64,000 bases of DNA from contig OX485807.1 of the NCBI GenBank assembly GCA_950295325.1, positions 32,828,440 to 32,892,439 of the forward strand, given 5' to 3'. This document shows positions 39,215 to 52,031 of this stretch, piece after piece. Position 1 is the stretch's first letter; every line of letters starts with the position of its first letter. Under the pieces are notes generated by a model. That model did no database searches. It was given only the letters and a program-made list of their open reading frames with translations, and was not told where the DNA came from. Source of the stretch: Polytrichum commune (taxonomy: Eukaryota; Streptophyta; Polytrichopsida; Polytrichales; Polytrichaceae). Position numbers and translations under genes: made by a program.

Positions 39215-42200
39215 ATGGCGATGGAGAAACATCACAAAGAAGATGATCATGAAAAATTTGCACTGACTACACAGAAACACCACAAGGGAGACGATCAGCA
39301 ATGCGTGGTATTGGACCCTATGGCGTTTGAGCCTTTTGAGTCTCTTGGCGCACTGTGGCAGGGGCCATTTTCTATGTTCCAGAATTTCTGTGCAAGTGGT
39401 ACGCGTGTAGACTGGAAGGAGACCGCTGACCATCACATATTCAAGGCCGACATTCCTGGTAAACTTTCTTCCTCTCCGATCAGATCAGTGTCCGGGGAGA
39501 TTTTTGGGCAAAATCGGTCTATATCCTAGTGTTTCGAAGTCCAACCGGTTACATGTTGTGAGCTATGGGTTTTCCTTTTGAGATATATTCCATATAGATT
39601 CCTCTTAAATGATCAGTAATATTTCTGAAGTCTTGAGCTTCAACCGGTTATTTCTCAAATTCAACCAGTTCATCTGAAATTATAGGCCGGTTCTTCCCAT
39701 TCATTGAATCAGATCCAAGTTGGCTCCTACATGAGGGCAACTCTAACCAATTCTTGCCTCATAAGTTGCTTGCAAACCTATGCATCAGGTAAATGGGTCT
39801 TAAATGGTTATTTCTTGCAACAGTTATAGCCCACTTCTCCTAAGATATGAAACACATGATTAGTGCGAGATGGTTAGCAAGTCCAAATTGAAGCCCTAGT
39901 CACTTTCATCATAGACTTTGGAGCTCATATGGATATTTTATCCTATCCATTGTCAAAGTGAAGAATCTTTGAGTTATTAAATGATCATATAGGTCCCCCC
40001 TGATTATATTGACTATTACATGTAGAATGTTTAACACACTTTGAAGACGTAGTCCAATCTCTTTTCAACACATGGTATATCTTTTGGTGTTTGTTCTTAG
40101 ATTCATATGCAATCATATACCACTCAAATATAGGTGTCTATATATGATCAAAATATGAATTAGACACATTTACCTTAGCAAAAAAACATACTCGTTTTAT
40201 TGGAAAAAAAGGATGACTGCATCCACTTTCTGCATATAAATGTGGATACACCGATGGAGCGAGCCCTCGCCAACTCTAACATAATATGCACTCTTCATTT
40301 ATAACCAATGTTTGTTACATGGATATGGCAATGGGTGAGCTTGCATATAATTACAACAGAGTTGGATTCTTCACTTGCTAGAAACATGGTTCCAAAGTGA
40401 TGAATAAAATTAGGAGTGGAGACTTATTGCATCTACCATGCAAGATGTTGGTCTTTGTTGTGCAATTTAAGAGTCTCTTATCTCAACATTGACTTGTGAT
40501 GCTTAGAGCAAGCCCACTTGTTGTTGTATCCCTCATTATCCATTTTTTTTTCCTTTTCACATTTGCAAATACGATGCATTCTCTTACCATTTGTTGTATC
40601 CATAACAACATTTGGGGTGACTTCACGTTGTCTTGCAAAAAAGCATGGTAAAGAGTTCATTAATTAGAGCAACCTAAAACAATTTAGGTATGACATGTCT
40701 TTAAGTGGAAAAAAAGCATGGTAAAGAGTTCATTAATTAGAGCAACCTAAAACAATTTAGGTATGACATGTCTTTAAGTGGAAATATATGAGTCATCTCA
40801 AGGTAAATCAGTCACCTCAAGGTGAGATTCAAAGGAGAAACAAGGTCATTCATCACTTGTCTCAGTATGCTTGTTGAGAGTTTACAATGGCTACAAATGG
40901 ACTTGTTTGGTTGAAAAATGTAGAAGTTTGCATCCACACTCCATTGCCATATCCACATAGGTGTGAGGGAATGATACGTGCCCTTGTTTCTCCTAACAAT
41001 GACCTTGGCAAGCCCACCCATTGCCATATCCACATAACAAATCTTGCCACATCCATCCACATTTTGTTTGTGGATTCAGATATGACAAGCATCCCCCCCC
41101 CCCCCCACACACACACACACTCATGTTCCCTATCCATATCCACATGCTTGGGGTAGGACTTTATTAGTTTCACATTGTCTTGCAAAAAGACATGATAAAG
41201 AGCACATCAATCAAAGCATCCTAGACCTCTAGGTGGACATAAGCCACATCAAGGTATGAGAGTCACCGTTAGGCAATAATGAAGGAGGAATTAAGGGCTT
41301 TGATCGGTCGTCTCATTATGTTTGTGGCAAGTTTGTGGTAGTTGCAAACGGACTCATTTTGTTAAAAAATGTGGGTGACCATATCCACTTTCTACAAATG
41401 TTTGCAAATATGGCGATGGGTCAGGGGAGCCTTGCCACAAATTTTCCAACATAATATGCGCTTTTCATCCATATATAAGCAATGTTTGTTATGTGGAAAC
41501 ATCAATGGGTGGATTGCCCTAAGCCTTCGCCATATATTTTCTAGTACAATGCACATTACTCATCCTAAATAATTTTGTCATGTGGCCACGGCAACAGGTG
41601 GGCTTACCCTAAGACTACAAGTGAGTGTCAAAAGCTTTCATTTTATGGAGAAGTCTTTCTGAACTTAAGAGAGAAAGCAACAATCTTGTTCAATAAAATG
41701 AAATTAATTTTAAAGTTTGAGAAGCCAAATGGCATATGAGACTTAAAAAAACATCAAGATGGTGTCAAACCGGCTTACTCCTTAGAGTGGTGAAGTGTGA
41801 TAGACTCCGTGAGATAGAGGCTATATATTGACTTGATGGTCCAGTTGAAAGACAAACTTGAGACTCTCCAACACTACTTGCTCAATAGAAATGTTGGTCT
41901 TACAGTGCCATGCTTCTTTGAAATGAATGGCCCACAGGTCTGCAGAAAGACGATGTGAAAATTTCTCTGGAGAATGGAAACATGCTCCAGATTCTTGGCC
42001 AAAGAGGACAGGATGAGATGGATGATTCGGCAACTTGGCATCGTGTGGAGCGTAACCAAAACAAGTTTTTGAGGCGATTTCGGTTGCCTGGTGGCGTGCG
42101 TCTGGAGGGGATGAAAACGAAAGTCGAACATGGAGTGCTCACCATCACGGTTCCGAAAGATAAAAACTACAAGCCTTCTCCCCGCAACTCGACTGAGATT

Positions 42201-42218
42201 CCCATACAGTGGGAGTAA
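39215..42218 (+). CDS. Small heat-shock protein (HSP20, alpha-crystallin domain), two exons
   Basis: The product is an ATP-independent chaperone that holds unfolding proteins, probably cytosolic because no transit peptide is evident. Exon 1 is 39215-39458 and exon 2 is 41938-42218, joined in frame at ADIPG|LQKDDV, giving 174 aa, a normal length. The N-terminal arm is His/Asp/Lys-rich (MAMEKHHKEDDHEKF), then FEPFESLGALWQGPF. The alpha-crystallin domain runs from VDWKETADHHIFKADIPG to GVLTITVPK, including the VKISLENG and RRFRLPGGV strands. It ends in EIPIQWE, where IPI matches the usual C-terminal I-x-I motif. The 2479 bp intron is unusual, because most plant HSP20 genes lack introns or have short ones. 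It is full of repeats, including a 73 bp tandem duplication. Confidence 0.93.
40641..40786. repeat. 73 bp perfect tandem duplication
   Basis: The unit begins AAGCATGGTAAAGAGTTCAT at 40641 and again at 40714, with no differences seen across the 73 bp. The lack of divergence indicates a recent duplication. Confidence 0.92.
41093..41120. repeat. C14 run followed by (AC)7
   Basis: A homopolymer of 14 C followed by alternating AC inside the HSP20 intron; length may be unreliable in sequencing. Confidence 0.9.
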
Positions 42219-44271
42219 CTTAGTGGTCATAACATGCTACAACATGGACCGATTTCTTCAAAAAAACACTCAAAAGTAAGTAGCCTAGTCGAAGAGTACA
42301 AAAGAAACGCACAAGAGACTAATTCTTGACCTGATTTAGGAATGAGATGAAAGTTTTTGCAAGAGCAGTTCAAAGGACATTGGCTTATGGACCTAACTTA
42401 GATGAACTGAACCTCCAAGGAAAATTGTCTTGAGTTTAAATAACAAAAAATAAACACGTCGTTTACCCAGGGTAATCCATCATGACGAGGCTCCCACATT
42501 TCAGACAACTCAATTAAAGCCGTTAAACACAAATCAAACTATATCTAGGTCTTGCACGATTGACCATTTGTATTTCCGCGTACACATTCTGCGCAACACA
42601 TGAGCCTCCCTTCTTGCAGATTCTGCTGTAATCTTGTGCTCAAATGATTCAAAAATGCAGGATGCTGAACCATTAGTCGTCCTCCGAAATGAACTGGTAA
42701 GGTCCTTTGAGCAAGTACTAATTTTCAAAGTTTGTTCAACAATTCCATGAATTGCCACAGTTCAGGTGTTGGACATCTTAATGAAGCTGTCAAAGAAGCG
42801 ACAATTCATTGTCTTGGCTGGGATGAGAGCCTCGGTTGGTATGTCAGTCAGCAAATTAAAGTCAGCAAGCTTTTACTGATAAGGCTCAAAATGACCTGAT
42901 TTCTCAGGGCCCAATTGGGAGGATTAAAAAACACATGTGGGACAAAAATCAGGTTCCCGTATAATCTGTGAACCTAAAAATAAAAATAGTGTAGATAGGG
43001 GCCAATAATTTCATTTAAAAAATATCTGTAAATAATTTTGGGAAAATTCATCCAATGTGTGGAATATTCTGAAAATGTGTGTATTACCTATAGCCCACCT
43101 GAAAACACCCATTTTCCACACTTGGTATGAACAAAATGCATATTGTGCACCCCTTGAGCCTGATCCCGATTTGCAGTCTTTTGCATCCACCTTAAATCTG
43201 TCTGTAGGGAAGACAGAATGATGAGTTTCCAAAGGGTGTCATTCGACTCAAAGGACGCCGTGATGTCTGGTCTTCCCCTGCACCTTCTCTCACTGACCAG
43301 AGCATCTTGCAAAGAAAACGCCAGAAAAATGCTCATTTAATTGACCCGATTAAGAGCCTCTTTTAACTCTGCAACACCTGCAACAAAGCATCCTCACCTC
43401 TCCTTTTCTCGTGATCTGTTTTGGGTTCCAGATCAACAATTGATTGAAGTGTTTGTATGGTAACCATGTGGAAAGTTCACCATGATTGGATGAAGATTAG
43501 CAAGAAGGATCCATGGATGCTGGTGAAACCACCTCCAGGAAAGCCATGGGATCCTGCACGTTCACCATTCTTAGATATCATTCGTGTCACTTGTTTTCTG
43601 TTTCGTGGCCTTGAAGGTGTGGCTGTCCTCTTGGTGTGCAAACCAATATACTACTATGTTTAGTACTCCTGGTTCTTCTGATATTTTCGTATGGATTTGA
43701 GGAATGTTCGAGGATTATTTGGCATGGGTTTTCTTTTCTGGTGATCCATGGGGAACCATCTAAATCCAAAAATTTATGGAGACCTTTAGCTGAGAAGCTT
43801 CATCAAAACCCGCAAATGATCTTCTCCAGTGACTAGAATACTGGTTGACATTCAAATGGAGTTTGTGAATGTTTATGCCTTTCATTGCACGTTCATGGAT
43901 TGATCCACAGTGTCACATTTAGGTGTTGCATCTTCACTGACGACACTGTGAGTATGTTTTCCACCGAATGCAACCCTTTCTGTTATTCATTCTTTGCAAT
44001 CCCCTGTTTCTGATATCTTTGGCAATTTAGCACACAGAAAAGGGTATGTTGAGACTGCCCCAGTTGGTCGACTTCGACATTCAATTTCAAACATGATGCA
44101 CGTGATGTAGGAGAATGAAATTCAAAGATTGCACATTATTGCAAATGTCAACCTCCCTTCAGGCACAACATCATACGAAGTAGGCTTGATACCCTGTAAA
44201 CTCTGATGAAATTGTTTCCTGGAGGGCTTCCATAGGTGTTATGATACTTAAGGAACATTAAGGAACATAGC
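42219..44271. other. Intergenic; weak coding traces
   Basis: Frames at 43457-43663 (MVTMWKVHHDWMKISKKDPW...) and near 44040-44100 (GYVETAPVGRLRHSISNMM) read like protein fragments but have no recognised family and no convincing exon partners. Possibly remnants of duplicated genes. Confidence 0.35.
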
Positions 44272-46136
44272 CTACTTCTTGTTCTTCTTTTCAAATTCAG
44301 CTATCAACTCTGCTGCATATCTAGCATTGTCTTGATCAATAATAGCCCTGATCTCCTCGTCTGCTTCCTTCCTCTGTAATCAAATTGATTGGGTCAAGCA
44401 GGGTAGGGAACTCTTGTAAGGGAGACTTACAGAACTCTTCTCTACACGAACAAGGACCAATTTAATTGAGCAACATGCTAGAGGTCACCCAAGGATTGTT
44501 GACCACAGCCACTTGACATTGTTTATTACTGCCAAGAAGACTTCCTTTCTTTTAATTTTCTCATATGTGACCACTTTCTAGAAGCAGAGGGGATATCAAA
44601 GTGGTTACCATTTCCATTTCCCTGATGTCTCGCCACAAATGGTCTGCATCTGAAAGACGAGAGTATCTGCGTCCGAAAAGTAATTGATGATAATATAATA
44701 GGAGATATTCTTACACTGGAGAAGCTGGATACTGTCAATGCAAATGAATCAGGAAGTTGGACGATACAAACAAGATACACCATGCTTTAGCTTCCATAGG
44801 ATAATATTCTGTTGAACTCACCTTCTGAAATCTCCAATTAATATATACTAGGTTTACGAGGTAATTTTAACATGCCCTACAGTTTGTCACACAATCTCTT
44901 GAATGCATGTAAACCTAAATTTCATTTCCTTCAGGAGATAGATTGAAAGAAAGAGAGAGCAACTACCCTGTCAAGTCTTTCTCCAGAGGTCCCTTGAATT
45001 GGTAAGGATAATCCACCCACAAAACCCCCGTACCTATTTCTCCTCGAGCCTTTCCTTCATACCTGGTCACAGAGACGTCAAGAGAAGAAATTAACAAGAA
45101 CTTTGAAATATTATACCTACTCAAGCTCTCAGGTTTTTTTTACGTGATTAGGGTTTCAGAAGGAAGAGAAGCGACCTGATGAATCTAGAGGGAGCTAAGT
45201 ACCATCAAGAGAATCCTGAACATGTATGCAGCGATTGAGAAAAATAAGAGACATTGAGAATTACTTTACCCCAAGGACGGTAGCGACCACGCCCAGGGGA
45301 GTCTTTATCAGATCGCGAGCCTGCATCCACATCATTTATCAAACACCCTTCAATGCTGCAAAACATTAGAGTTATCCTTCAAATCAGAAGGACTTTTCGT
45401 CGGGGAGTTGGTCCCCTATGATTTTCAATGGTTGGTTTACATACAAAATCAATCATTTCTTTGCACTTGTGCTGCATGTTTGGAGGTAGTGTTTGAACTT
45501 GGATGAATGGTTCGTTGAGGACCAAACTCATTTTAGCGCCTCTTGGCCCAAATAGATTGTTTTTTGTCAAAACCTCACACTATCTCCAAGCACAACCGAA
45601 CATAGAAGATGCTGTATGCAAAACAACCAACTCCCGGGCAAAAGTCCCCTTGAGTTAGAGTCCCACCTTCTTTCTTCCTTTTAATTCCATCTATTGCTTT
45701 CTTTGATGTGAGCATAAAATTGTCACTAATTTCCTTACATGGCTATTCAATGATGTTGTTTAGCAGACATGCGAGCGTTTTAAGCTTCAGCAAATTCGTG
45801 CTACCATATTTCCAACAGGAATATAGGTTCGATTAATGACGATATGGGGCGCTTTTGCAATGCCAATGCAGTGTAGATCATTCCCCACATTAAATTCCCT
45901 CGATTTTGTGAATCCAAATTTGTTGGATAATGACATGCAATTTTAAATGCAAAGTGAAACTGTATGATGTAGAAATTTGAGCAGAAAATTCATGCCTGGC
46001 CATGGATAACGGCATCTTAGAAACTGAGATTGAGGCTGAATTGAAGCAATCGGAATTAGCAAGTTACCTTGAGCTTGAAGAACGGTTCCATGTCGACCTC
46101 ATCTGTCCAGAATGCTGGCAATTTCTGTTTTCCCAT
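44272..46136 (-). CDS. Small five-exon gene, about 120 aa, function not recognised
   Basis: Exons on the minus strand: 46136-46068 (MGKQKLPAFWTDEVDMEPFF..., donor GTAACT), 45320-45265 or -45270 (ARDLIKTPLGVVATVLG), 45062-44967 (YEGKARGEIGTGVLWVDYPY...), 44649-44609 (DADHLWRDIREMEM) and 44373-44272 (RKEADEEIRAIIDQDNARYA... ending EKKNKK, TAG). Acceptors TTTCAG, TTACAG and GACCAG and the GT donors support them. The first two exons could hold a short membrane-type segment; the last two form a charged helix. It reads like a conserved small organellar or membrane-complex subunit, but I do not recognise it. Exon 3 appears one base too long for the phase of exon 4 (ACAGGG|TAG context), so there is a lesion or a mis-set border. 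Intron 1 contains a MITE. Confidence 0.5.
45364..45655. mobile_element. Degraded MITE in intron 1 of the small gene
   Basis: Homologous, in the same orientation, to 55462-55809. Shared landmarks include AGAGTTATCCTT, GGACTTTTC, GAGTTGGT, TGCTTGG/TGTTTGGAGGT and AAAACAACCAACTCC. The right terminus is eroded. Confidence 0.65.
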
Positions 46137-46417
46137 GAATTCCTATCCTAAGCAGTGGAGAGAGAGCTTCTACATGGACGAAGCGTCTTGCAGTTTCTGC
46201 AATTCCAGATGAAATTCTTGAAGGAACACTCGTCCCTGGCCTATCCAGAAATCATCAGAAGATTTGAAGAAAGTCCAAATTAAGCCTACAAATCTCTCTA
46301 TAATTATTAATCCTGTCTGGGCCCATTCCAAATGACTCTCTGGGTTGAGGAGGTCCGCGTATGAAGGAAAACCTAGACAGGAATGAGAGTAATGTCATTA
46401 GAATGCTGGGTTATTAG

Positions 46418-46719
46418 GGGGCTCCCTAAATACCCGGACGAGCGTTGCAGGTGTCAAGTTCGGAGGCCAGGTTCGGAGGCCAGGTTCGGTGGGGTTTATT
46501 TTTCTGGCCCTCCCCGTTTTAGCCACTTGGTGACTTTTTTGGGTTTTTTTTTGCTAAATTTGGGTCATGCGGCCCCAAATTACCGTAGGGAGCCCCTTAT
46601 GAGATCAAATAAGGCCCCACCCAATTAAAAAAATAGGGGGCATGTTTTATGCCAACCCTGCCACCCCCTCCCGAACCTAGCCTCCGAGCCACGCTCGTCG
46701 GGGGTATTTAGGCAAATCC
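46418..46719. mobile_element. MITE with 9 bp target-site duplication
   Basis: GGTTATTAG occurs at 46409-46417 and 46720-46728. Just inside, CCTAAATACCC-GGACGAGCGT on the left and its imperfect complement on the right form TIRs of about 28 bp. It is 302 bp and noncoding. It contains two and a half tandem GGTTCGGAGGCCA units. A 9 bp duplication fits Mutator-like elements, though 8 bp (hAT) cannot be excluded. Confidence 0.75.
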
Positions 46720-46799
46720 GGTTATTAGGGTTAGGGTCACTTAACTTATGATGCTTAACCCCTAAATTTAAAGAGGGTTCCACATTTTTATAAGATCTT

Positions 46800-47891
46800 C
46801 AGTCTAACCTTGATAATGTCACACCATCCGTTTCACCAAAAAGAGTGATATAAACAAAGTGTGACATATTTGATAATGTTACATTTTGAAGATTTGTGCA
46901 TAATGTGATATTATCAAAAAAATAGGTAGAAAATCAAAATAAAATTACAATGTAAAAAAGAAAATAACAAATACGAGACTTCAATGTTTTTGAATGTAAA
47001 ATCTAATTCAAAATTGTGAATAACAACAAGAGCACATCATAATGTGTCATTGAGATCAGGTAAAGACCTCTCACTAGACCAGCTCAGCTAAACCGTAGAA
47101 CTTAACTTCCTGAATTACTTCACACAAGCCAAAACCCTCATGATCAATTCTGGAATACACAACATGCAAGTGATGGCATTGGTGTCTTCCACACGCAAGA
47201 CCTATCTGCTCACTCCCAATTTCCGTGTTCCCATCTATGAGAGAAAGCCAGAAACAGAGTTGAGGAGGTTATCTCCAAAACTAGGAAACGAATCATATGG
47301 GCACCCAAACTAATTAACCAGTGATAAACAACCCTCTAACTTAGTTTACAAATTCTACTAAACAAAATTGGGGATCTCCCTCTACTTCCCAAATGTGAGT
47401 ACCTACCAGAAACCCCAATTCTAGCTCCATGAAGCAAAATTCCTTGGTTTCTTCTTCTTCTTCTTGTGCCCACATGCGTGAACGCCGTGAAAAGACACAC
47501 AGTTGAACACATGTGACGGAAGGTGGGGTGCATAGAGGCCGAGAAGTCTTGACAGCGCCGTGAAAAGACAACACCTTTGAGTGCCGTGTATAGACAACAC
47601 CGTTCAGGGTTGGTGCACGATCAAGTTCCAAGAATAGCATTGCATTTATCACAGGGGCGGCGCATGACCCTTTCGGCTACTACAATTTGTCCATCCAACC
47701 ATCACATACAATCCATCCATACTTGGTATTATCACATTTACACTACGGATTTTGGAAAAAAATAGTGACATTACCAAGGGTGATAGGGATAATAACGAGG
47801 GAGTTTTACACTATAAAAATCGGTTTCAAACTTTTAGGTGACAATATCAAGGTGTTCTATTAACAATGGTGACATTATCAAGGTTAGACTG
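46800..47891. mobile_element. Pogo/Tigger-like nonautonomous element, 1.09 kb
   Basis: Termini CAGTCTAACCTTGATAATG and its inverted complement (ending GGTTAGACTG at 47891) have TA on the right and TT on the left (expected TA). Ends of the form CAGT..aaCCT.gATAA are typical of pogo-type Tc1/mariner elements. No transposase frame is recognisable inside. Confidence 0.75.
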
Positions 47892-49835
47892 TACTACTTA
47901 CAGGATGTTTCTTTTTGGTGGCAAAATGCATCTTGTGCTTCTACTAAGCTGTTGGTTTTTTTCTTAGACTCTATCAGATACAATTATTATATGCAAGTTC
48001 CTTCATGAATTTCATATTATCAACCCTTGAAACGGTTGTTTTGAGTGCATTTTACTCAATGTTGTTTGTGGAATTCTCATGGACAAGTACTGGGGTGAAA
48101 GTGGGATATCCAAAGGGTCTTGAAACATGGGAGATGAGCTATTTGCAAGGGGCAGATGGGGTATGAAACACCGACTGGATTTTCAAATTATAACATTTGA
48201 AGGAAGGAGTGCTCATGAAAATGTCATATTTTACTCCCAATAAAGATTTTTACACTAGTCAAATACATCTAGAAAATGAGTGGCATGCTTGTCTGATCCA
48301 CTAGGTGGGGAACTCGGGGGGGGGGGGTGCACTCAATGTCAGAACCAGGAAAACATGTGGGTGCATGACCATGAAATTAATACCCCTAATATACAAGATT
48401 TTCTCTCTCCTAAAAATGATATACATATAAATATGTAGCTAGGAAATCCCCTTACTACATACATAAGTGAAAATTAAATAAATCATATAGACTCCAATCA
48501 TATGTATACACCACAAAGATCGTATGAACAATATGGCTAACATACTCTTAGCAAGACATAATTATTTATCAACATCCTATGCATCAAATTAGTACACTGA
48601 TAATCCCACTTAGTGAGTGAGGGTTAGTAATGCGTGTGGGAACTTAGTGACGGTGATATTAAATCTCTTTACGCTATGAAATTACAGTTATTTTACACAA
48701 AGCTTAATCAAGAAATGCATGAAAATCTCAACGATTTTCTTCAATAATTGAAGCTGATGTATAAAGTCACTTTGAGAAGTGTTCACTCAAGTAAGTTGTC
48801 CTTCAACTTTCACTACCCTGACATTAGAATTATTCATAAAGTAAAGCAGATGAAACCATTTGTTTAGTCCCGAATCTTGCGTTTATGAGAATCGACAGAA
48901 AGTCACCCGTTTTCTGAATGTTCAAATTATCATACACAAAGAGTGATATGGGGCTATTAAAATCCAACTTTTTAGCTTGTCTTACTAGGATGGATGGGCC
49001 AACCTAACCCTTGCATAGGCCATCCGAGATTTTGCACACCTGGTCCCATGCGCATGCTCTATTTTATATTCTAAAAATTATTTCAAAGTTTGAGAGGTAA
49101 CTGCATGGAACTTGATACCAAGATTTCATGTAATGAGCCTACTTTCCAATTATTGAAAGTGATTTTCCTTCATTTTGGCTATAGTCTGCCGAGGTTGCTT
49201 TCTACAAATTTGGTTCAAACCTACGGATTGCGAGGAAAAAAAGGCAAAATGTAACGTCACTATACTACCTACTTTCTACAAAATAAAAAGATCCCTAAAA
49301 TCTCACCCAAGTTTTAAAAATGCCTCAATGTACGACAAACTAACGAGCTCTTGATGTAAAGTTTTCTCAAAGAAGGATTAGATCCACAGTTTAGTCCCTC
49401 TTTGAGGAATTTACCGTTAACTCAATTTAAACATGAGATTTTGATCTAGCAATGCATAAACAAATTCACCGTATTTCTCGACTTGTAATGCTTGTGAGAT
49501 TGTAGTAAGTTCGTGTATAGAATCATGGTTTAGCTCTGAGCACAGGTTGACCAATTTTGGTCGAAGTTGGTCCCGTTGAGAATGGGATTCTAATCCTCCA
49601 TAGCCTCGGCAAATCCATAGTTTAGGGTTTTGCATTGCGAGTGACATTGTGCATAAACAAGTGCACAAGATGAAACTAGACGAGTGTGTTCACCTCTCTA
49701 GCAATGCCGTAGGGGGTTTATGTCCAACTTCTACATCTTCACAAATAAGCAAAGGAGGAAGAATTACATCTACAAATGCGAGATGTGTGCATGCATGACA
49801 ACGCAAACCCAATGCACGGATGACAATATTTTCGA
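47892..49835. other. Intergenic with dispersed repeat
   Basis: About 48800-49400 is the inverted homologue of 29240-29735. A G run lies near 48317. No gene recognised. Confidence 0.5.
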
Positions 49836-49856
49836 GGAGGAGGCTTAGCCTCCTCC
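49836..49856. repeat. GC-rich palindrome upstream of the kinesin gene
   Basis: GGAGGAGGCT-T-AGCCTCCTCC is a perfect palindrome around one central base. It lies 1.6 kb before the kinesin ATG; function unknown. Confidence 0.8.
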
Positions 49857-51485
49857 CGAAATGCTGGCCTCTCCTGCGGCCACGTCACCTATTCGTTTTA
49901 GGTTTAGGGTTACGTCATTCCAGATAGCTTGCAAAGGAATTTCACAAAGAAACGGAATTTTCGGACGAAAGGGGACTTTGAATTTCCTCTTTCGAGCGAC
50001 AGATCGGGTTTCATTGCACGCCTTCTGGTGACAGGTGATTCCTCCGCTTACAAGAAGAAAGTGTTTCTTTTCCCGTTGTGTGTGAACTGGATGTCTTTGA
50101 ATTCGAGGACTCTTGAATTCGGGATCAGGGTTTGGAATGGAAAGATGCTGATCGTGGCGTTTTTCAACGATTTTGTAAGCGTATCGAATGAAATGGAATG
50201 GAAGATTCGAGAGTCGGCGTAAAGAGAGATTTATCGCTGCCTCTTGAATCGTGCAGTGAAGTGTCAAATTTATCGCAAGAGCGCGTTGAAGTGAAGTGTG
50301 CTAGCGAGGCAGAACTTATATGTCAAAATGTAAGGGCACATCCAGCTTTAAGCTTCCTGAGCAAGTTTGTACATGAGGAGCACAGAGTGAAGTGGTTCAT
50401 TTAAAATTCAGACCATCCTTGAGCTTTCCGCATCGATTACTCGACCATAGTAAACTTCTGATGTGGTAGGGGATTATGATAGTGCACATCTTAATTTACT
50501 CTTTGTTCAAGTCAAAGGCCTGGATGTCGTTATCATGTCGTCTAGTCGAAATCTATCTTCCATTTCCTGGTGCTGGAAATTTGGACATTGAGCTCCAGTA
50601 TCTTGAAATTTTGTAGCCTGGCAACTAGTTTGATAAATGTGTGCTCATTGTACTGAACCTGTAAAGAGCTATGTCTTTTCAATATCAGCTCGTAATCAAT
50701 TTGTAATCGAGGATGAACCTCGACAGGACTTTCCTCTGCATTGGAAGAAGAGAAAAATATATACTCTGAACGTGCGCTGTGCACTTGCAATTGCTCCTCA
50801 GTTCATGTGGTGCAGCGTATTTACTCCTGCTTTAGAGGTTACATACATTCAGTCTGTCAAATTAGAATCATCACACGTATTGCACTTTTAAGAGTTAAAC
50901 GCTGTCGCATTTTCTTACGAGAGCGTTTATTTCTCACTCGCCTAGACACTTGCGATCCCTACGAAAGAACCTTCACGGCCCATTCCTTTATTCGACATTG
51001 ACTTCTTCCTTTGCTGGACTTTAAATTTCCAATACTTCAATCGTCTTTTCATTAAGCCCTTCTGTGCTTCTTTTTATGCATATGTCTACCTGCACGCACC
51101 AAGTTTTATGTGCATAATTGGTCAGATCTTCTCTGTTTTGTTTGTTTGCTTGCAGATCTTCTGATCTCATACCTGCCAGGATGTTGATGACTTTCACTAG
51201 TCCTTTATTCTGATATCGCATTTTTGGCTTCAGAAAGTCTGCTAGAATCGTCTTCCTAATGCTTCATTCTTATTTGTGATGATGCCTCAGAATACTACTA
51301 CTTCCCAACGGCTATCTCCTGCGCCTTCAACTATACTGCCTTTGTTCAGCACAAAAGATTGTGGACCTTTGGAATGGACGAATTTAATGTCTGTGTGAGT
51401 TTAGACACGAAGGAAGCACACTCCAGCCAAAATAGTTGACAAGAGGGACAGCAGGAATAAACTTGAACTTGAACAAACGAGGGCA
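49857..51485. other. Upstream region of the kinesin fragment
   Basis: Overlapping frames occur on both strands at 49845-50267 but without domains. The region probably held promoter and leader of the kinesin gene. Confidence 0.35.
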
Positions 51486-52031
51486 ATGGAGAAAATTTGT
51501 GTGGCCATCAGGGTGAGGCCCTCTTCACATGAAAACACCAACCGAGGGCTTCAGTGGAAGGTAATGAACAATACAATTGCGTTGCTGAATACAGCTGGCA
51601 CACCAGTACCCGGTCATACCTTTGCCTTTGGTAAGTTTCTTGACAAATCCTTCCCTGTATGCCACAGAAATAGGAATCGCCGACGTCATACTAAAGCCAG
51701 GATTCATGTGTAGGTTAGAGCGAGAGAAAGCAAGTTAGGCCCTCTTTACACTAGAAACGAGAAGTCGTGGAGAAAACCGGCCAAGGGCCATGGCTCATTC
51801 TTGAGAAGCCAAACTTTGAATTTGACGTCCTTTGGATATAGTGTAAAGTGAGAAGGGGCCACAAAATAATGTGCTGATTTTTTTAATATAATTCTAATAT
51901 AGGGTTGATCGCAACTTCCACTCCACTACCTCTCTTTTCTACCCCAAGACCGGTCTTTCTTTCTAGTTGTTGGCGGTTTCTTTTGCTTCTTTCTTTCTCG
52001 TTTTTGCCTTGTTTACTGAAATTTCAGCACT

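Larger units (their letters stand above)
40190..41640. repeat. Repeat-rich core of the HSP20 intron
   Basis: Two related blocks about 1 kb apart share CATCCACTTTCT/ATATCCACTTTCT, CATAATATGC and CAATGTTTGTTA, as well as TTGTCTTGCAAAAA and GGTAAAGAG. An intervening stretch at 40880-41060 holds inverted versions. This looks like an expanded local repeat family. Confidence 0.6.

Noticed and set aside
40139-40200. CRISPR-like or satellite array in the HSP20 intron
   Set aside because: Repeats are few, unequal and lack regular spacers; explained by local duplication of a noncoding repeat.
49845-50267. 140-codon minus-strand open frame upstream of the kinesin gene
   Set aside because: Overlaps an open frame on the other strand, shows no recognisable domain and lies in the expected leader region.
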